DNA from: Aquanectria penicillioides | Taxonomy: Eukaryota; Ascomycota; Sordariomycetes; Hypocreales; Nectriaceae | Length of the DNA stretch: 64,000 bases | NCBI GenBank assembly: GCA_003415625.1 | Contig: PYIU01000002.1 | Location: 2,232,001 to 2,296,000 of the forward strand | Direction of reading: 5' to 3' | Part shown: in pieces, positions 12,394 through 23,263 of the stretch | How positions within the stretch are numbered: position 1 is the stretch's first letter | Layout: each line of letters starts with the position of its first letter | Made by a program: the position numbers and the translations under genes | The notes under the pieces: model-generated | Seen by the model: the letters and a program-made list of their open reading frames with translations, nothing else | Database searches by the model: none | Told to the model about the DNA's origin: nothing

Positions 12394-13419
12394 TCACAGG
12401 GACGCCTTCAAGGCCCCCTTCAGCACCACGTTGGCCCATTTGGCCACTTGAGCATTTACTCCCTCGGACGCTTGCGACAAAGCCCAGTGCGACGCCTTGA
12501 CCTCTCCCCTCGTCAAGTCATCAAAGTTGTTGTCCATACCCTGGGACATGGATGGCGGCAACGCCGAATCCTCGCTCGCAGTGATGAAGAGCGCTGGCAT
12601 GGTAAACCTGTGTCCCCTGTCCAGTTGCCCCTCTTCGTCCTTAAAGTTCAGCTCGCGCATCCGGTACCAGTTCAGAGGGCCGCGCATCTCCGGGGCGCCG
12701 TTGCGGACGTACTCCTGAACATAGTAATCAAGCTCATCCTCTGACAGCAGAGGTGGCTTCCCGAGCAGTGGCAAGTTGTTAAAGAGAACGCCATCGAGGG
12801 TGGTGAAGCCAGGCTCGCCATTTGGGCCTCGCCCGCCGTACAACGCACGTAGGAATTGCCGAACCTTCTCCGCTCCCTGGATCTTTTCTTGCACATCGGG
12901 ACCCTCAAACTGCAATTGGTAGGTGAAGTTGGTAAGATGACCACTGGCGATGATGGCGCTGAGAGGCACATATGTCTTTGATGGAGGGAGGTAGGGTGTG
13001 CAGACGACAAAGACACCTTTAATCAGCTCGGGGTACCACATCGGGATTCTCCAAGCGACAGCACCACCCCAATCATGGCCCCCGAGGACGATCTGGCCAC
13101 CCTCTCCAACATACTTCTCAGCGAGTTCCTTAATGTCCGCCGCGATGCTCTTCAGAGTGTAGGGCTCCAAATCCTCGGGGGCCTCAGTTCCGCCATAGCC
13201 GATCATGTCAGGGACAATAACTCGGAACCCTAGTGACATAAAGTACGGCACCTGGTAGCGCCATCCGAAACCCATGTCGGGAAAGCCGTGGATGAGAACC
13301 ATGGTAGACACGAGTTCTCCCTCGGGCTCTCCAATGACGTATTTGTACCTCTTACCCCGGATCTCGGCCGTCTCGACCTTAACCCTTGGGTCATTGGGTA
13401 CCAGCTTATCGGGGGCCAT
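12394..13419 (-). CDS. Epoxide hydrolase (alpha/beta-hydrolase fold)
   Basis: An intronless 341-residue protein starting at the ATG at 13419; upstream in-frame sequence is hydrophobic, repetitive and probably 5' UTR. Soluble epoxide hydrolases open epoxides to vicinal diols through an alkyl-enzyme ester. The full catalytic set is visible: oxyanion motif HGFP (44-47), nucleophile Asp116 in GGHDWGG, lid tyrosines Tyr167 (FTYQ) and Tyr252 (NWYR), acid Asp284 in SEDS and base His311 in SHWA. The NWYR lid motif and the HDWGG nucleophile favour epoxide hydrolase over haloalkane dehalogenase. No signal peptide, so cytosolic; there is no obvious peroxisomal tail (ends KASL). The substrate cannot be read from sequence: it could be detoxification or a secondary-metabolite step, but no biosynthetic neighbours are present. 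Confidence 0.85.
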   Translation of the reverse strand: MAPDKLVPNDPRVKVETAEIRGKRYKYVIGEPEGELVSTMVLIHGFPDMGFGWRYQVPYFMSLGFRVIVPDMIGYGGTEAPEDLEPYTLKSIAADIKELAEKYVGEGGQIVLGGHDWGGAVAWRIPMWYPELIKGVFVVCTPYLPPSKTYVPLSAIIASGHLTNFTYQLQFEGPDVQEKIQGAEKVRQFLRALYGGRGPNGEPGFTTLDGVLFNNLPLLGKPPLLSEDELDYYVQEYVRNGAPEMRGPLNWYRMRELNFKDEEGQLDRGHRFTMPALFITASEDSALPPSMSQGMDNNFDDLTRGEVKASHWALSQASEGVNAQVAKWANVVLKGALKASL

Positions 13420-14565
13420 TGTTACGGTTTTTCGCTTACGCCCGAGATGGCTTGTGTGGGCTATTGGTGATGTCAGTATTGGTGTTGAGTCAAAGATGAA
13501 AATAACAACAACGGTCTGGATTCGGTCTGGATGTCTAAAAAAATAAAAAATAAAATAAAAAAACACCGCCAATTCAGATCATCGTCAGCGGAATGCAGAA
13601 GGTTGGTAGGGTGACACTGTTCTTTTAAAGCACCCTAACCGACGTAGCAATCGACATCTCGCTCGGGATGGCATAACTCACTTACTATGTAGATGCGGGC
13701 CGAACAACGACTGGATACACTGGTTAGCGGCTCCGGGTAAGTGCCAGGATTTCCCCTCCAGCAAGAGCGTCGTGGAACAATGCGAGGCGAGAAGAACAAT
13801 GAGAGGGGGCGAACGTCAATGCTCAGGACTAAACGCGCCTCAGGTATGAGATCGCACCCGTTTTATATAGCTCGAGGGTGTTTTGCAATGACATAAAACC
13901 TGCCGTCGGAGTGAGGTCATCGGGAGTCCTTCCGGGACGCCGCTTCGGACTGTATGGGAGTAAAATACATGGTGGGACCTAGGATGCCGAGGCTCAACGG
14001 AGCGTATTTCCCATCCTGTCTATTCTCCGGTCCCCAGATGACGCCGTCCAGAATTGCGGTGTCAACTTTTTTTAGGGGCGTGCACGGCATTCGGAATGTC
14101 TGTGTCATGGTGTGAAACATGCCTTGAGTTGTCTCGCTGATGAACGGGATTCAATGCAGGGGAAGAAAACTACGAAGATTCTAGATGGACATAGATTCCG
14201 GATCACACGGAGCGGGCCGATATCGTTGCAAAAGTGCCGAGGCAGTTTGACATTTCCCTGGAAAGTACCATCCGTAGTTTTACACATCTGATGACTTTTA
14301 TCGCGTCGGTGGACCTTCATTATGGGTATCGAACAATGGTTTTGGTATCTTGAAGGCTGAAAATCCCGAAATCGACGTGTCCCCCGAGCGGCAACATGCA
14401 TATCGCCCCAACATCATTCACCTAGTGCCACGCTAGGTCACAATAACAGCTATATCTCCTCCGAAGAATACTTCTAACGAAGCCCATAGATAGTATTACA
14501 AAGCAACCTTGTCTCACGTGTTTTAAATGATTGCCCAATTGGCATAATATTCCGAATCGTCCGGA
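13420..14565. other. Epoxide hydrolase upstream region and pinin-like 3' flank
   Basis: No gene recognised. Contains an A/T-rich stretch just upstream of the hydrolase (13540-13562). Open frames at 13917-14120 and 14105-14401 (-) have no recognisable family. Confidence 0.45.
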
Positions 14566-15650
14566 TCAGTAAATCACCATGTCCTCGTCCGCCTCCTCCA
14601 GCACATCTGCCGACTCGTCATGGTGATGGTGATGATGGTGATGGCTACCATGCTGTTCTTTATCCGGTGCCTTGGATACAGGTTCAGACCCGTTTGTGCT
14701 TCGGGCAGGTTTATCAGTATTAGCATCACTAGGTGGTTCCGGCAAGGAAGGCTTTTCAGGGGTAGGGGATCGGGCCACATTGGTAGATCGTCCGTAGTCT
14801 CTCTCGTGCCGTTGCTTCCGTGCTTTGAAAGCTTCCAACTCTCTGGCTATGGTGGCTTTCGCGTCCCGGACTTGGTTGTCAATCTCGTCTTCCTGGTTCT
14901 GTGTGGGCTTCCAGGGGAGATAAAACTGCGAGCATCGTTAGTAGGAACCTCAAGGAAGGTCGGCGCTCAAAACAACTCACAATTTGAGGTTGAGCCTTTG
15001 TCCGTAGAAACTGGGCCGTAGCTAGTATCTTGGAGTGCTTGTTGCGCATCTGGTCCCCATGTCGTCAGTTGCGATCGTCGGGTCATGTCCGAAGTGCATA
15101 AACTTACCACTTCCTCCTCAAACGCTATCTGCTCCGACATGCGAATCTCAGTTATATGCGCGAGCTTCTCGGCCCTTTCCTTATCGTCCTCGGCCCTCTG
15201 CTTTTGCAGGCGCTCCTGCTGTCGCCGCTCGATCTCGAGACGTCGCTTCTGCTGCGAGTTGCCCGTGGTCTGGCTCAGAGTGCTAAGCAGGCCACCAAAC
15301 AGGCGCTTTCCGCGCTTCTTTTCCTCCTGCGTCGCAGACTTGCGGCGATCATGGTCGATATTCGGGGCGCTGCCATAGGAGCCGCGGCGCGAAGGGGGCG
15401 AGTCCCGCCTGGGTCGTCGGTCGACTCTGTCGTAGTCGTCATCCTGCCTGGCACGCTTTGGGGAGTCGTCGTGGTCATCATCTCGCGATGCCTTTCTCTT
15501 GAGGCTCTCCGGTTCGACCACGTCGCGTGGCGATGCATCCACGTCTGGATTGGAGATGGCCCCGTCCAATGGACGGTCCCTGCGACTCAGTTAGCGATTG
15601 GCATGAACGACCAGGACCGGGCTGCATGCATACTCTTCTACAGTGGCCAT
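14566..15650 (-). CDS. Pinin/SDK/memA-domain protein, probable splicing factor
   Basis: Exons 15650-15634 (17 nt), 15579-15108, 15049-14981 and 14925-14566 join to 305 residues. The tiny first exon is inferred from a GTATGC donor and a CTAAC branch 12 nt before the CAG acceptor; without it the body has no ATG. The N-terminus is Asp/Arg-rich and disordered (SPKRARQ, RRDSPPSRRGS). The pinin/SDK domain starts near residue 95 with RGKRLFGGLLSTL and continues as a charged helix (QQKRRLEIERRQQER) to MRNKHSKILATAQ and FYLPWKPT, the hallmark block of the family. Metazoan pinin binds the exon-junction and splicing machinery; fungal members are poorly studied. The tail has a run of eight histidines and an acidic end (EEADEDMVIY). 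Divergent from RDS3, another spliceosome gene. Confidence 0.85.
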
Positions 15651-16071
15651 AGCTGTGGGTATTGGATATCAAATAGCGGCCACGTCAACTGGGAATCGCC
15701 AGGGAGTATCAAACAGGGCGTTGCATGAAACACGCAGCGCGGCTCGCAGAGTGGACGTTGACCAAACGAACGGGAGCTTGTCGAGGCTGAAGATCATATC
15801 CAAAAGGTGGGACTGTCAAACGGCCATGTGGAGGGAGCTTCTGATACTGGTACCGTACTAGCCACATCCGCCCCGCCTCGGTTCGCTGGGAAGAGGCGCT
15901 GTCATTGGCCCGCCGCTCTCGACGCCCCTCGAAGTCGCCCGAACGCCGCGGCAAGGCTGAGAAATCTCCATCTGCAAGACATCCCCAAGCTCTCACAACC
16001 GAGCGAGAGACTTCAGTCCTTCAACCCCCACAACCTCCCATCCCAACACCTTCACCCCAGGAACCATCACC
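15651..16071. promoter_or_regulatory. Shared divergent promoter of pinin-like gene and RDS3
   Basis: 421 bp separate the two start codons, so both 5' UTRs and promoters must lie here. A C-rich tract (CAACCCCCACAACC type) precedes RDS3. No single TATA box stands out. Confidence 0.55.
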
Positions 16072-16521
16072 ATGTCTCGCCATCACCCGTAAGTCGTATC
16101 TCCTGCACATCAAGAAATACACACGGCTAACATCGGCTCCAGTGATCTCGTCATGTGCCGGAAGCAGGCAGGCATCGCCATCGGCCGCCTCTGCGACAAG
16201 TGCGACGGAAAATGCCCCGTCTGCGATTCCTACGTCCGACCCACCACCCTCGTTCGAATCTGCGACGAGTGCAGCTTCGGTAACTACCAAAACAAGTGCG
16301 TTGTCTGCGGCGGCGAGGGCATCTCGGATGCCTTCTATTGCTTTGAGTGCACCCGCCTTGAAAAGGATCGCGATGGATGCCCGAAGATTATAAATCTGGG
16401 TAGTTCAAGGACAGATGTAAGATTTCTTGCCACCCTTTCTATATTCTCGTGTCCCCGTACTAACAGGAATCTCCTCCAGTTATTCTATCAAAAGAAAACG
16501 AATCGGACAACGAATTATTAA
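16072..16521 (+). CDS. RDS3: RDS3/PHF5A, zinc-finger subunit of the SF3b splicing complex
   Basis: Exons 16072-16088, 16143-16416 and 16480-16521 give exactly 110 residues, the usual PHF5A length. The product is a knotted multi-zinc protein in the SF3b part of the U2 snRNP, needed for branch-site recognition. The body is nearly invariant: MSRHHPDL start, [47 protein letters not shown], then [16 protein letters not shown]. All paired cysteines for the zinc sites are present. The first exon has 17 nt and ends in the His-Pro codon region with a GTAAGT donor; the second intron has a CTAAC branch followed by CAG. The C-terminal tail ([12 protein letters not shown]) differs from the basic tail of animal proteins. 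Convergent with PEX26 downstream. Confidence 0.97.
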
Positions 16522-16824
16522 CCAGGGGCGGCCTGGGTTGGGCCATTGGGTTCGTGGTTATGATTGCAGGACGAAAACGAGCTTCGATACTTGCATCGCT
16601 GGCGTTTGGCGCGCTGTCAAGATGGGATTATGCCGCCGCGGAATCTAGACGCGACGGGAATACGATGAATACAATTCACTTTTAAACTGGCCTCGTTTTA
16701 AGTAACTCTCTGGTGACATTTTGTAGCTGTGATTATCATGTCTGATTTGAATATACATCCCATCCTAAACTCCTCATTATGCATGAAAGGATATTATAAT
16801 ACAAAGAAAAAAATAAACAAGATA
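16522..16824. other. Convergent 3' spacer, RDS3/PEX26
   Basis: 303 bp holding both 3' UTRs. AT-rich toward the PEX26 stop. No gene. Confidence 0.5.
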
Positions 16825-18265
16825 TCAAATATAGGTCACCTTGACTCCCATCCCGGCTGTCGCCTTGATTTTGTTCCACGAGGCGCCCAGGATTCGTTGG
16901 ACGCGCTCCCTAATACCTCGGTGGCCGAGCATGAGGAGAATGCCCACGATGAACGCCATAAACCTAGCCAGCAGCATAGGGTTGGCGTTCAGTGACGTGC
17001 CGAGCTGCTCAATAACATGGCGCAGACGAGCGATGACCATTGACGCCCGGGAGCTCAGTGTCGGAGCTGCCACCGCCTTGCCATTAGGCCTTCTAGTCTG
17101 TCGAGAAGAAGCCGACGGTGACCGGACTTGTCGGTTCCGGTTTGCCGCCGTGGGACTCGGCGTTTCGTCGACGCCATAATCGACTTCACTTCCTTCTCGC
17201 TTTGCGCGTTCCTCTTCTATTCTCTTACGCTCTCGTTCTTCGTTTTCAGCGCGAAGTCTCTTGGCTTCTTCAATCTCCTGCCGCAGCTGCTCTTCCTGTC
17301 GCTCTTGCTCCTCTCTAGCTAGCCTCTCCTGATCCTGTTGCTCTTCATGGAGGCTCTGGAGGGCCTGGAGGAATGCTTCACGACGTTCCTCGTCGAGGAC
17401 GGAGCTCACGCTGATAAATTCGCGAGCATAGTCCCACTCATTGTTGCGCAGAAGCACATGTAGGGTGTATAGTTCGAGGATCTTGACACGAGAATTAAGG
17501 TCTCTAGGCGTGTTAGCGCCACTCGTTCCCTTAGCTGGTGATCGATAACGATTCATCCGCGATCCGGGCGTGGGCGACTGCTCAAGGCGGCCAGCAATAT
17601 CGAGGTTTGGCGTGCTACAAGCGGCGAGATAGGCCTCGAGCTTCTTCTGGTTGAATATCTGGTCGCGAGCATGTGCGAGCAGCAATGTTGCGCTGTCTCA
17701 GTCAGCATCACTGTCATGGGGTCTCGGGTAAGCACATTCCAAACTCACAGGTTGATAACCACATCGGCGTCAACATCACCCTCAACGCCGTGATAGCCGT
17801 TCCTAACCACCTCGTCCCAAACTTCCCCATCACGGACCTTGGTGCACAGGGCCCTCCACTCCTGGTTGCCAAAGGCATCCTTCCCTTCCTCGGGCTCCAG
17901 CTCGGCAATGGCATTGAGGATAGTCAGGTAGAGGCTCCAGACCTTGACACGGGTAGTCTTGGAGGCACGTGCTACAGGAGCGGGCTCGTCATCGACGACG
18001 TGTTCGGGAGGGGTGATGAGCGGCAGCAACGTGGTCAAGGCCTCAGGAAGCCGACGCGTCAGGAAGAGTGTGGAAGCTTGTCGGTAAGTCTTTGATATCG
18101 GAGAAGGCTGGCGGGACGAGGTGGACGACGAGGTGGATGACGGTAAGGTGGCAGAGATGGGAGGAGCCCACATGCTGTTGTTCAGGCCCCCCCTGGGGCA
18201 CCTCCGGACGAGCCCGCCATGGGCATGGAGCTCATTCTCGGATAGTTGCCGTTGAAGGAAGACAT
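16825..18265 (-). CDS. PEX26: Peroxin 26, peroxisomal tail-anchored docking protein
   Basis: Exon 17692-16825 follows exon ...-17749 across a 56 bp intron (GTGAGT donor, CAG acceptor). Reading from the ATG at 18173 (MWAPP) gives 430 residues with no break. PEX26 (functional equivalent of yeast Pex15) anchors the PEX1/PEX6 AAA ATPases that recycle the import receptor PEX5. Seen: Ser-rich start, [16 protein letters not shown] helix, [17 protein letters not shown] region, a long Glu/Arg coiled coil (about 200-300), and one C-terminal membrane segment ([17 protein letters not shown]) near the end, the expected tail anchor. Upstream, an ATG at 18265 opens [11 protein letters not shown]..., which reads into MWAPP only if the seven-C run at 18187-18193 is one base different; the longer form would have 461 residues. 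The likely true start is therefore 18265. Confidence 0.8.
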
Positions 18266-19847
18266 GGCGATGAGAGGAGTGTGACTGGAAGGTCCACGGA
18301 AGGTCCACGGAAGGTCAGACGGAGGTCGGAACGGACATGGAAGCGAGGCCGGTGACGATGGGCTCGAGGCTGCGAAACTCGCGAGGTCGGGCGGTTGACG
18401 GCAGAGGCTCAAAGACCAGGCGCAGGCCGGGTGGAGGAGGAATGCGCAGGGTCAGCGGTTCAATTGATCAGACTGGGTGAGGTAGTGATAATAAGAAGAT
18501 ATGGCATGTCCTCGCGGGGGAACAAGGACAAGGAGATTGGGCGCACGCGTCAGGGCAAATTCCTCGCTGAGCAGTGCCGTGACATGTGGTTCAACCTTGG
18601 ATGCCAGCCAGCCAGAAGCGAGAGCGGTGGGCTTGTTTTTTCGGCCTTCCTGACGATTTAGCCTCGGCACCAGAGCTCCGTTGGATGTCAGGTGGGCGGG
18701 TGCCAGGGCGTCCGCTGTAGCTTTCCTCTGTAGGCAACTGAGCCAACGAAAGCTGTGCGCCAACATGGGCGAGGTTACAGGGAGTGTAGGGGGGGGGGGG
18801 GGGCGCTGAGCGCGACAGGGGTGCAGGTCCGGGGCAGGCCGAGGCCAGAGTTTGTGCCGATGATATTGGCCATGCGCTGCTGTTAGTCGGTACCTGCGTC
18901 CCAACAAACCGGTGCCCTGCTTTCCAGCGATCTTGAGTGGGCTGCAGCATGGCCCCGAACACGATGTTGGCCATCGCCAGCTCGTTTCGATGTCATCTCA
19001 GCAAAGTATCCCCTTAACCTCCGCCTAGAAGGACCAAGCTCCCTCCCCGGAACACATCCAGCCCCAAACCCCTCCGCATTCCGAGAAGGAGGTCACGAAC
19101 CAATTCGTGCTGAAGGAAAGGCTCATTTCATGCATGTATCACCATCTCCCATTACGTGCATCAAGCCCGCGTGGTGCGTGTGGGTGGCTAATCTTTCATT
19201 TCCCCTTGACCTCGTTTTTGTTCGCCGTGGGCTGCTTGCGATCTGTCACAAGCCATTGTTGTCCTCGGATATTTTCTCCGCCTTCTGCTCCTCAACTCCC
19301 GTAAAAAAGATGCATTGGGTAATATTGATCCAGACTCGGCCCACATGGGACCTCCGGCTACCGGTGCTGAACGCCGCTAGATGAAATTGCGGACTTCTTT
19401 CCGGGGAAAGCCAATGAGGAAACGGTTGATTTCCGAATAAATACAGCCACATGGCCAGACACAAAGGAGCGGGGGAAAAACAAACACTTCGTGATGGCAT
19501 CTCGCGCCTGTAATCAACGACGTCAGCCTCCCTGTGAATTGGCATCTCATCTCAGATGCCCATCTCCGCCTAGGAAAAATGGGGAAGCTGGCCGACATCG
19601 AACGATGTCAAGTCCTCACAAAAGCAATTTTGCTGGAGCAGCATGTTTCGCCTTATCACCGGTTCTATTCGCTATATCCAAGTAGGCAATTCTACGCGTA
19701 GAAGATGGCGGCAATTCGCGACCAACGCAATGCAAAAGTCTGTGGTATCTATACGTATCCAGGAACGCCGATTATCCGAAATCAAATCCTTCTGATGCTG
19801 AATGCCAACGTCAACAATCCGCAACTCCCCGTCGTATCGTACAATTA
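18266..19847. other. PEX26 upstream region and haspin 3' flank
   Basis: No gene recognised. Contains a 15-base G run (about 18789-18803). Open frames here are short or GC-driven. Confidence 0.45.
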
Positions 19848-21527
19848 TCATGCTCGTTTTCGTGTTGACCGTCGCAACGGCGTCCCCTCACGAGGTTCAT
19901 AGACCTCTTCCCGGGACAAAATGATGCTGTCTTCGCGCTCCACGACGGAATCCTCCACGTCGATGAGCTGTTCTTGAGTCATCCACCCGGATTCTACCGC
20001 AAAGCAAACCACATCTGCTGCACTTCCGAAACACGGAATGCTTTCCTTAGCGTCCGGGTTCAGATACTCCCACATTTCTTTTGTCTCCTTCTTGAAGCGA
20101 GCCAGCTCCTTCTTGTCTCCAGCAAAGTGTTCCACTACGTACTCGTAGAGATACGCAAGCCAAAGCACGTTGGTGTACGGGGCAAATGCGTCCCACGAAA
20201 GGGGGCCATCGATGCCCTGGGCGTAAGGGGTGTCGTGGAACTCGGGCGGGAGGCACGTCCTGTCGGCTCGCAGAAGAAAGGATCGCATCTGGCGGTAGAC
20301 TTTGCATTGCGGCGCGTGTGTGCTGGTGAAGAGACTAAGGTCCTTTTCCAAGTCGAAAGCCACCGGTGCTGCGTCGTCAATGGACAAGTCCTCTGCTCTT
20401 GATAATCCGTAGTCCAAAATAGTGATATCCAACCCGAGAACCCGAAGAATCCCTTCGATCTAGGGCCCATTTCCTTTGGTGGTTTGACTTGCTTGATACA
20501 CAGGTTCCCTTCGTGAAGATCGCGATGCTGCTGCCGTTAGTTGAGTTTACGCGAGACGGAATGATCAGTGTCCTACCTCAAACATGGCGATGTCCTCGGC
20601 TCTTGCCAGTGCAATTGCCTCCAGGAAAAAAATATCCCAGAGTTGAGCCTCGTTAACCAGCTTCCAGTCTTCCAATGCTCTGCCTGCATCGCCCAATTCC
20701 ACCACCAGGAATCGAGTGTCGTCAAGGTATCGGCTTGGCGAGGGGTAGAACTGCGCGCGACCTGGATCTTGGCGCTTCATCTTCTTCTGGAATTTCTGAT
20801 GCGTCTCGAGAAGCTCAGGTGTAGTCTTCCCCTGGACAACATATCTTTCTTTATACACGACAAAACCTGGGATGTCGGCCAGCCACTCGGAAATCTGTAG
20901 CTCGCCCTGGACATCCTCGTCTGCATGTGGTTCTTCATCCACCAATCCAGATCTCACTTGCGCTTTGGTTTGTGGCCTGATTGGTGATGGCAGTCGAATG
21001 ACTTTGATGATACTGGTTCCTCGCTCGTTGGTGACGCGATACACTTCTGCGTAAGATGCTTCGGCGATCTTTTCTATTTGGTCCCCAGGAGGACAAACAT
21101 CGTCCCATATAAGAACTCGCAGTGGCGTTTCTTCATCTTGTACCTCTGATATCGGGGGCTCTTCTTCTTTGGCGTCGTCTTGTGGTGGTTCCGGTTCAGC
21201 CTCTGGAATATCCGGATGTGGTGGCGTATCCTCTTCAGGTAGGTGTACACCTTCAGGTTGAGTTTCTTCTTCGGAAACAACCTCCACCGGCTCATCTTTG
21301 ACGATTTGGACTGTCTCATCCAGCTTCCGTGGTGATCTTCGTGGTGAGGGCTCATCTTCGATCTTGATTCCAGATATCTTCTCTGCTAGTGACCCAATCT
21401 CATCTTTTGCAGTGCTGAGTTTTTGAGGAGGCCTGACGGGGCTCTGTGGGAGTTCGGCAAACAGCCGCTCCGCCTTCGACCTCTTAGACGGTTTCCCATA
21501 TTTTCTTGCAGCATTAGTTCTAGCCAT
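19848..21527 (-). CDS. HASPIN: Haspin-type histone H3 Thr3 kinase (one-base frame break)
   Basis: Exons 21527-20577 and 20527-19848, with a 49 bp intron exactly before the catalytic loop. Haspin phosphorylates histone H3 Thr3 at mitotic centromeres to recruit the chromosomal passenger complex. The start MARTNAARKYGKPSKRS with ELPQSP resembles fungal haspins; a disordered acidic middle follows. The kinase domain shows a Gly-loop (IAEASYAEVYRV), Lys in IIKVI, FLVVELGDAG, catalytic HRDLHEGN, and ILDYGLSR in place of DFG, the haspin signature. The C-lobe (KVYRQM, WLAYL) is complete to the KRA stop. The frame changes between FGFSG and the DITILDYG block, at the CCC run 20433-20435. With one base added there, the exons total 1632 nt, giving 543 residues. 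All residues around it are conserved, so a sequencing error is likelier than a null allele. Confidence 0.9.
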
Positions 21528-23263
21528 TTTGACAATTGACCCGTGGACAGGGATAAGAACAGCTTGGTTTTCGTAACGTCGATGAGCTTTCATTGATGTC
21601 GCGGTCAGGGATGACAGGGTCATGTTGGCATGGCAACGCACTACTGAAAATCCCCCAATCAGGCAAGTTCGTCAGCTAGAATTGTGGGCATGTCCGATGC
21701 CCTTCCCAAATACCCATCTTCTAGAATAATTTCCTAAGCTCTGAATATCTAGTTTTTCGTAATACATAATACATAATCCAACCAGTTTGTTGGGTGGGCT
21801 TTTCTAGCTTTATCTAAGATCAAACATACTTTTGGTCAACATGGCACCCATGCAAACCAACCCACGGGTTCTTTCTGTAAAACATTATCAGAGCCAACAG
21901 CGAGCGTTTCAGTTCGGTTCAACGACATACCTGCCGTTCATGCAAGTTTGCAGCAGGGTCTTTTCAAAGGCTTTCGGACTGCTGCTGCACATGTGAGCCG
22001 ACTAGGGTAGGTGAGCGCCACGTTGGGCTGCAGGGAGCAAACTATAGGGTAAACTGCCTGCTTAGTGACGTTGTGTTCCAAGCCATCAAGATGGGCTTGG
22101 ACTATCTGGTCGACTGGTCTTCACTGGCAACGGAAACTTGTTTTTTTGCGACAACGCGAGTGTGATATTTTAACTGGAATATAGGAATCCGTGCGACCTC
22201 GACTGACGAGACTTCATTCACTATGTCAAGAAGTCGGGCATGAATGAGAGACACCACAGACCAGAATCACACACTAGTGTTCCAGTTGCTAACTTGGGAA
22301 ACCTACAATGGCCCTAGTGGTATCTCGTATAACCCGTCCCTAATTGACATTGACGAGTTTTGGGATATCAATAGATATTGATGCTGTGGTGCCATGCAGG
22401 TGCCAGTAATTCCCCAGAAACACGTGGAAAATACGAAACACTTGGAGGAAGTAGGAGTAAATGTCTGTATCGATGATTGCGAAAGACGATTGCTAGATGA
22501 ATTGCCCAGGGATGATGGTCTTGGGATGGTGACGCCTCTCTGAGGTTGACGTAAACTTCGTCAGCTCCTAGTGCATTGGGGGTATCAGGTAATTATGACC
22601 TGGACATGGATTGCGATCAAAACTTGGTGTCCTGTTATAACGCCAAACTCTTGTGGAAGTCATATTCCTTCCTGAATTATTTGTGTGGTTCCTTACGTGC
22701 ATGTTCTTTATTTGCCAGCTCCTGACACTCATCGATGCGCTGTAGAGGTGCTGGAACCCAAAGGAAGATTTGAGACCGAATCGGCAAGGGTGGAGAAATG
22801 ATGGCGTGATAAGATGCCCCAGTTCGGTTAAATTGACACTGAGATAAAGGTTTGACGCCAGGCTGAACATGCAAGCGATTTGGCGAGAGGTTTCTTTAAC
22901 CAGGCAGGAGAGACAATGAGACGGACTTTGGGTAGGACATTAAACCTCCATCTCTGCTGAAGGTGTCAGAAAATGCATCGTGATTACAGAAGCAGCAGCC
23001 CCTACGCTATACCACCTGACAGATGAGGTGCGGTCCATGCATGCCCCAGATTGTCGGGCCTGGAGGCGTGGCTGCCCCACTCTTTTCCGTCCGGATTCAG
23101 CAGGAGCTCTCCGCGCCCGCGCCCGCGCCCAGGCCCACGCTCACTCGTCCAGTTTTCCACCTCCTGGCGGCGTGGCCACAAAACTCCTCTGCTACTCCTC
23201 TTCTCAGGCTCCACGGCTCAAGGCTCAAGATACTCCCCGTCACCAAACCTCGAGCCCTCAACC
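21528..23263. other. Divergent spacer, haspin/CCDC47-like
   Basis: 1.7 kb between two start codons, with lower GC than the flanking genes. No intact gene. A short frame on the minus strand (22874-22680) and weak coding-like stretches down to about 22380, interrupted by stops, may be a relic that I could not assign. The last 250 bases are CT-rich promoter. Confidence 0.4.

Noticed and set aside
12394..13419. Haloalkane dehalogenase
   Set aside because: The lid tyrosine pair with NWYR and the HDWGG nucleophile fit epoxide hydrolase better.
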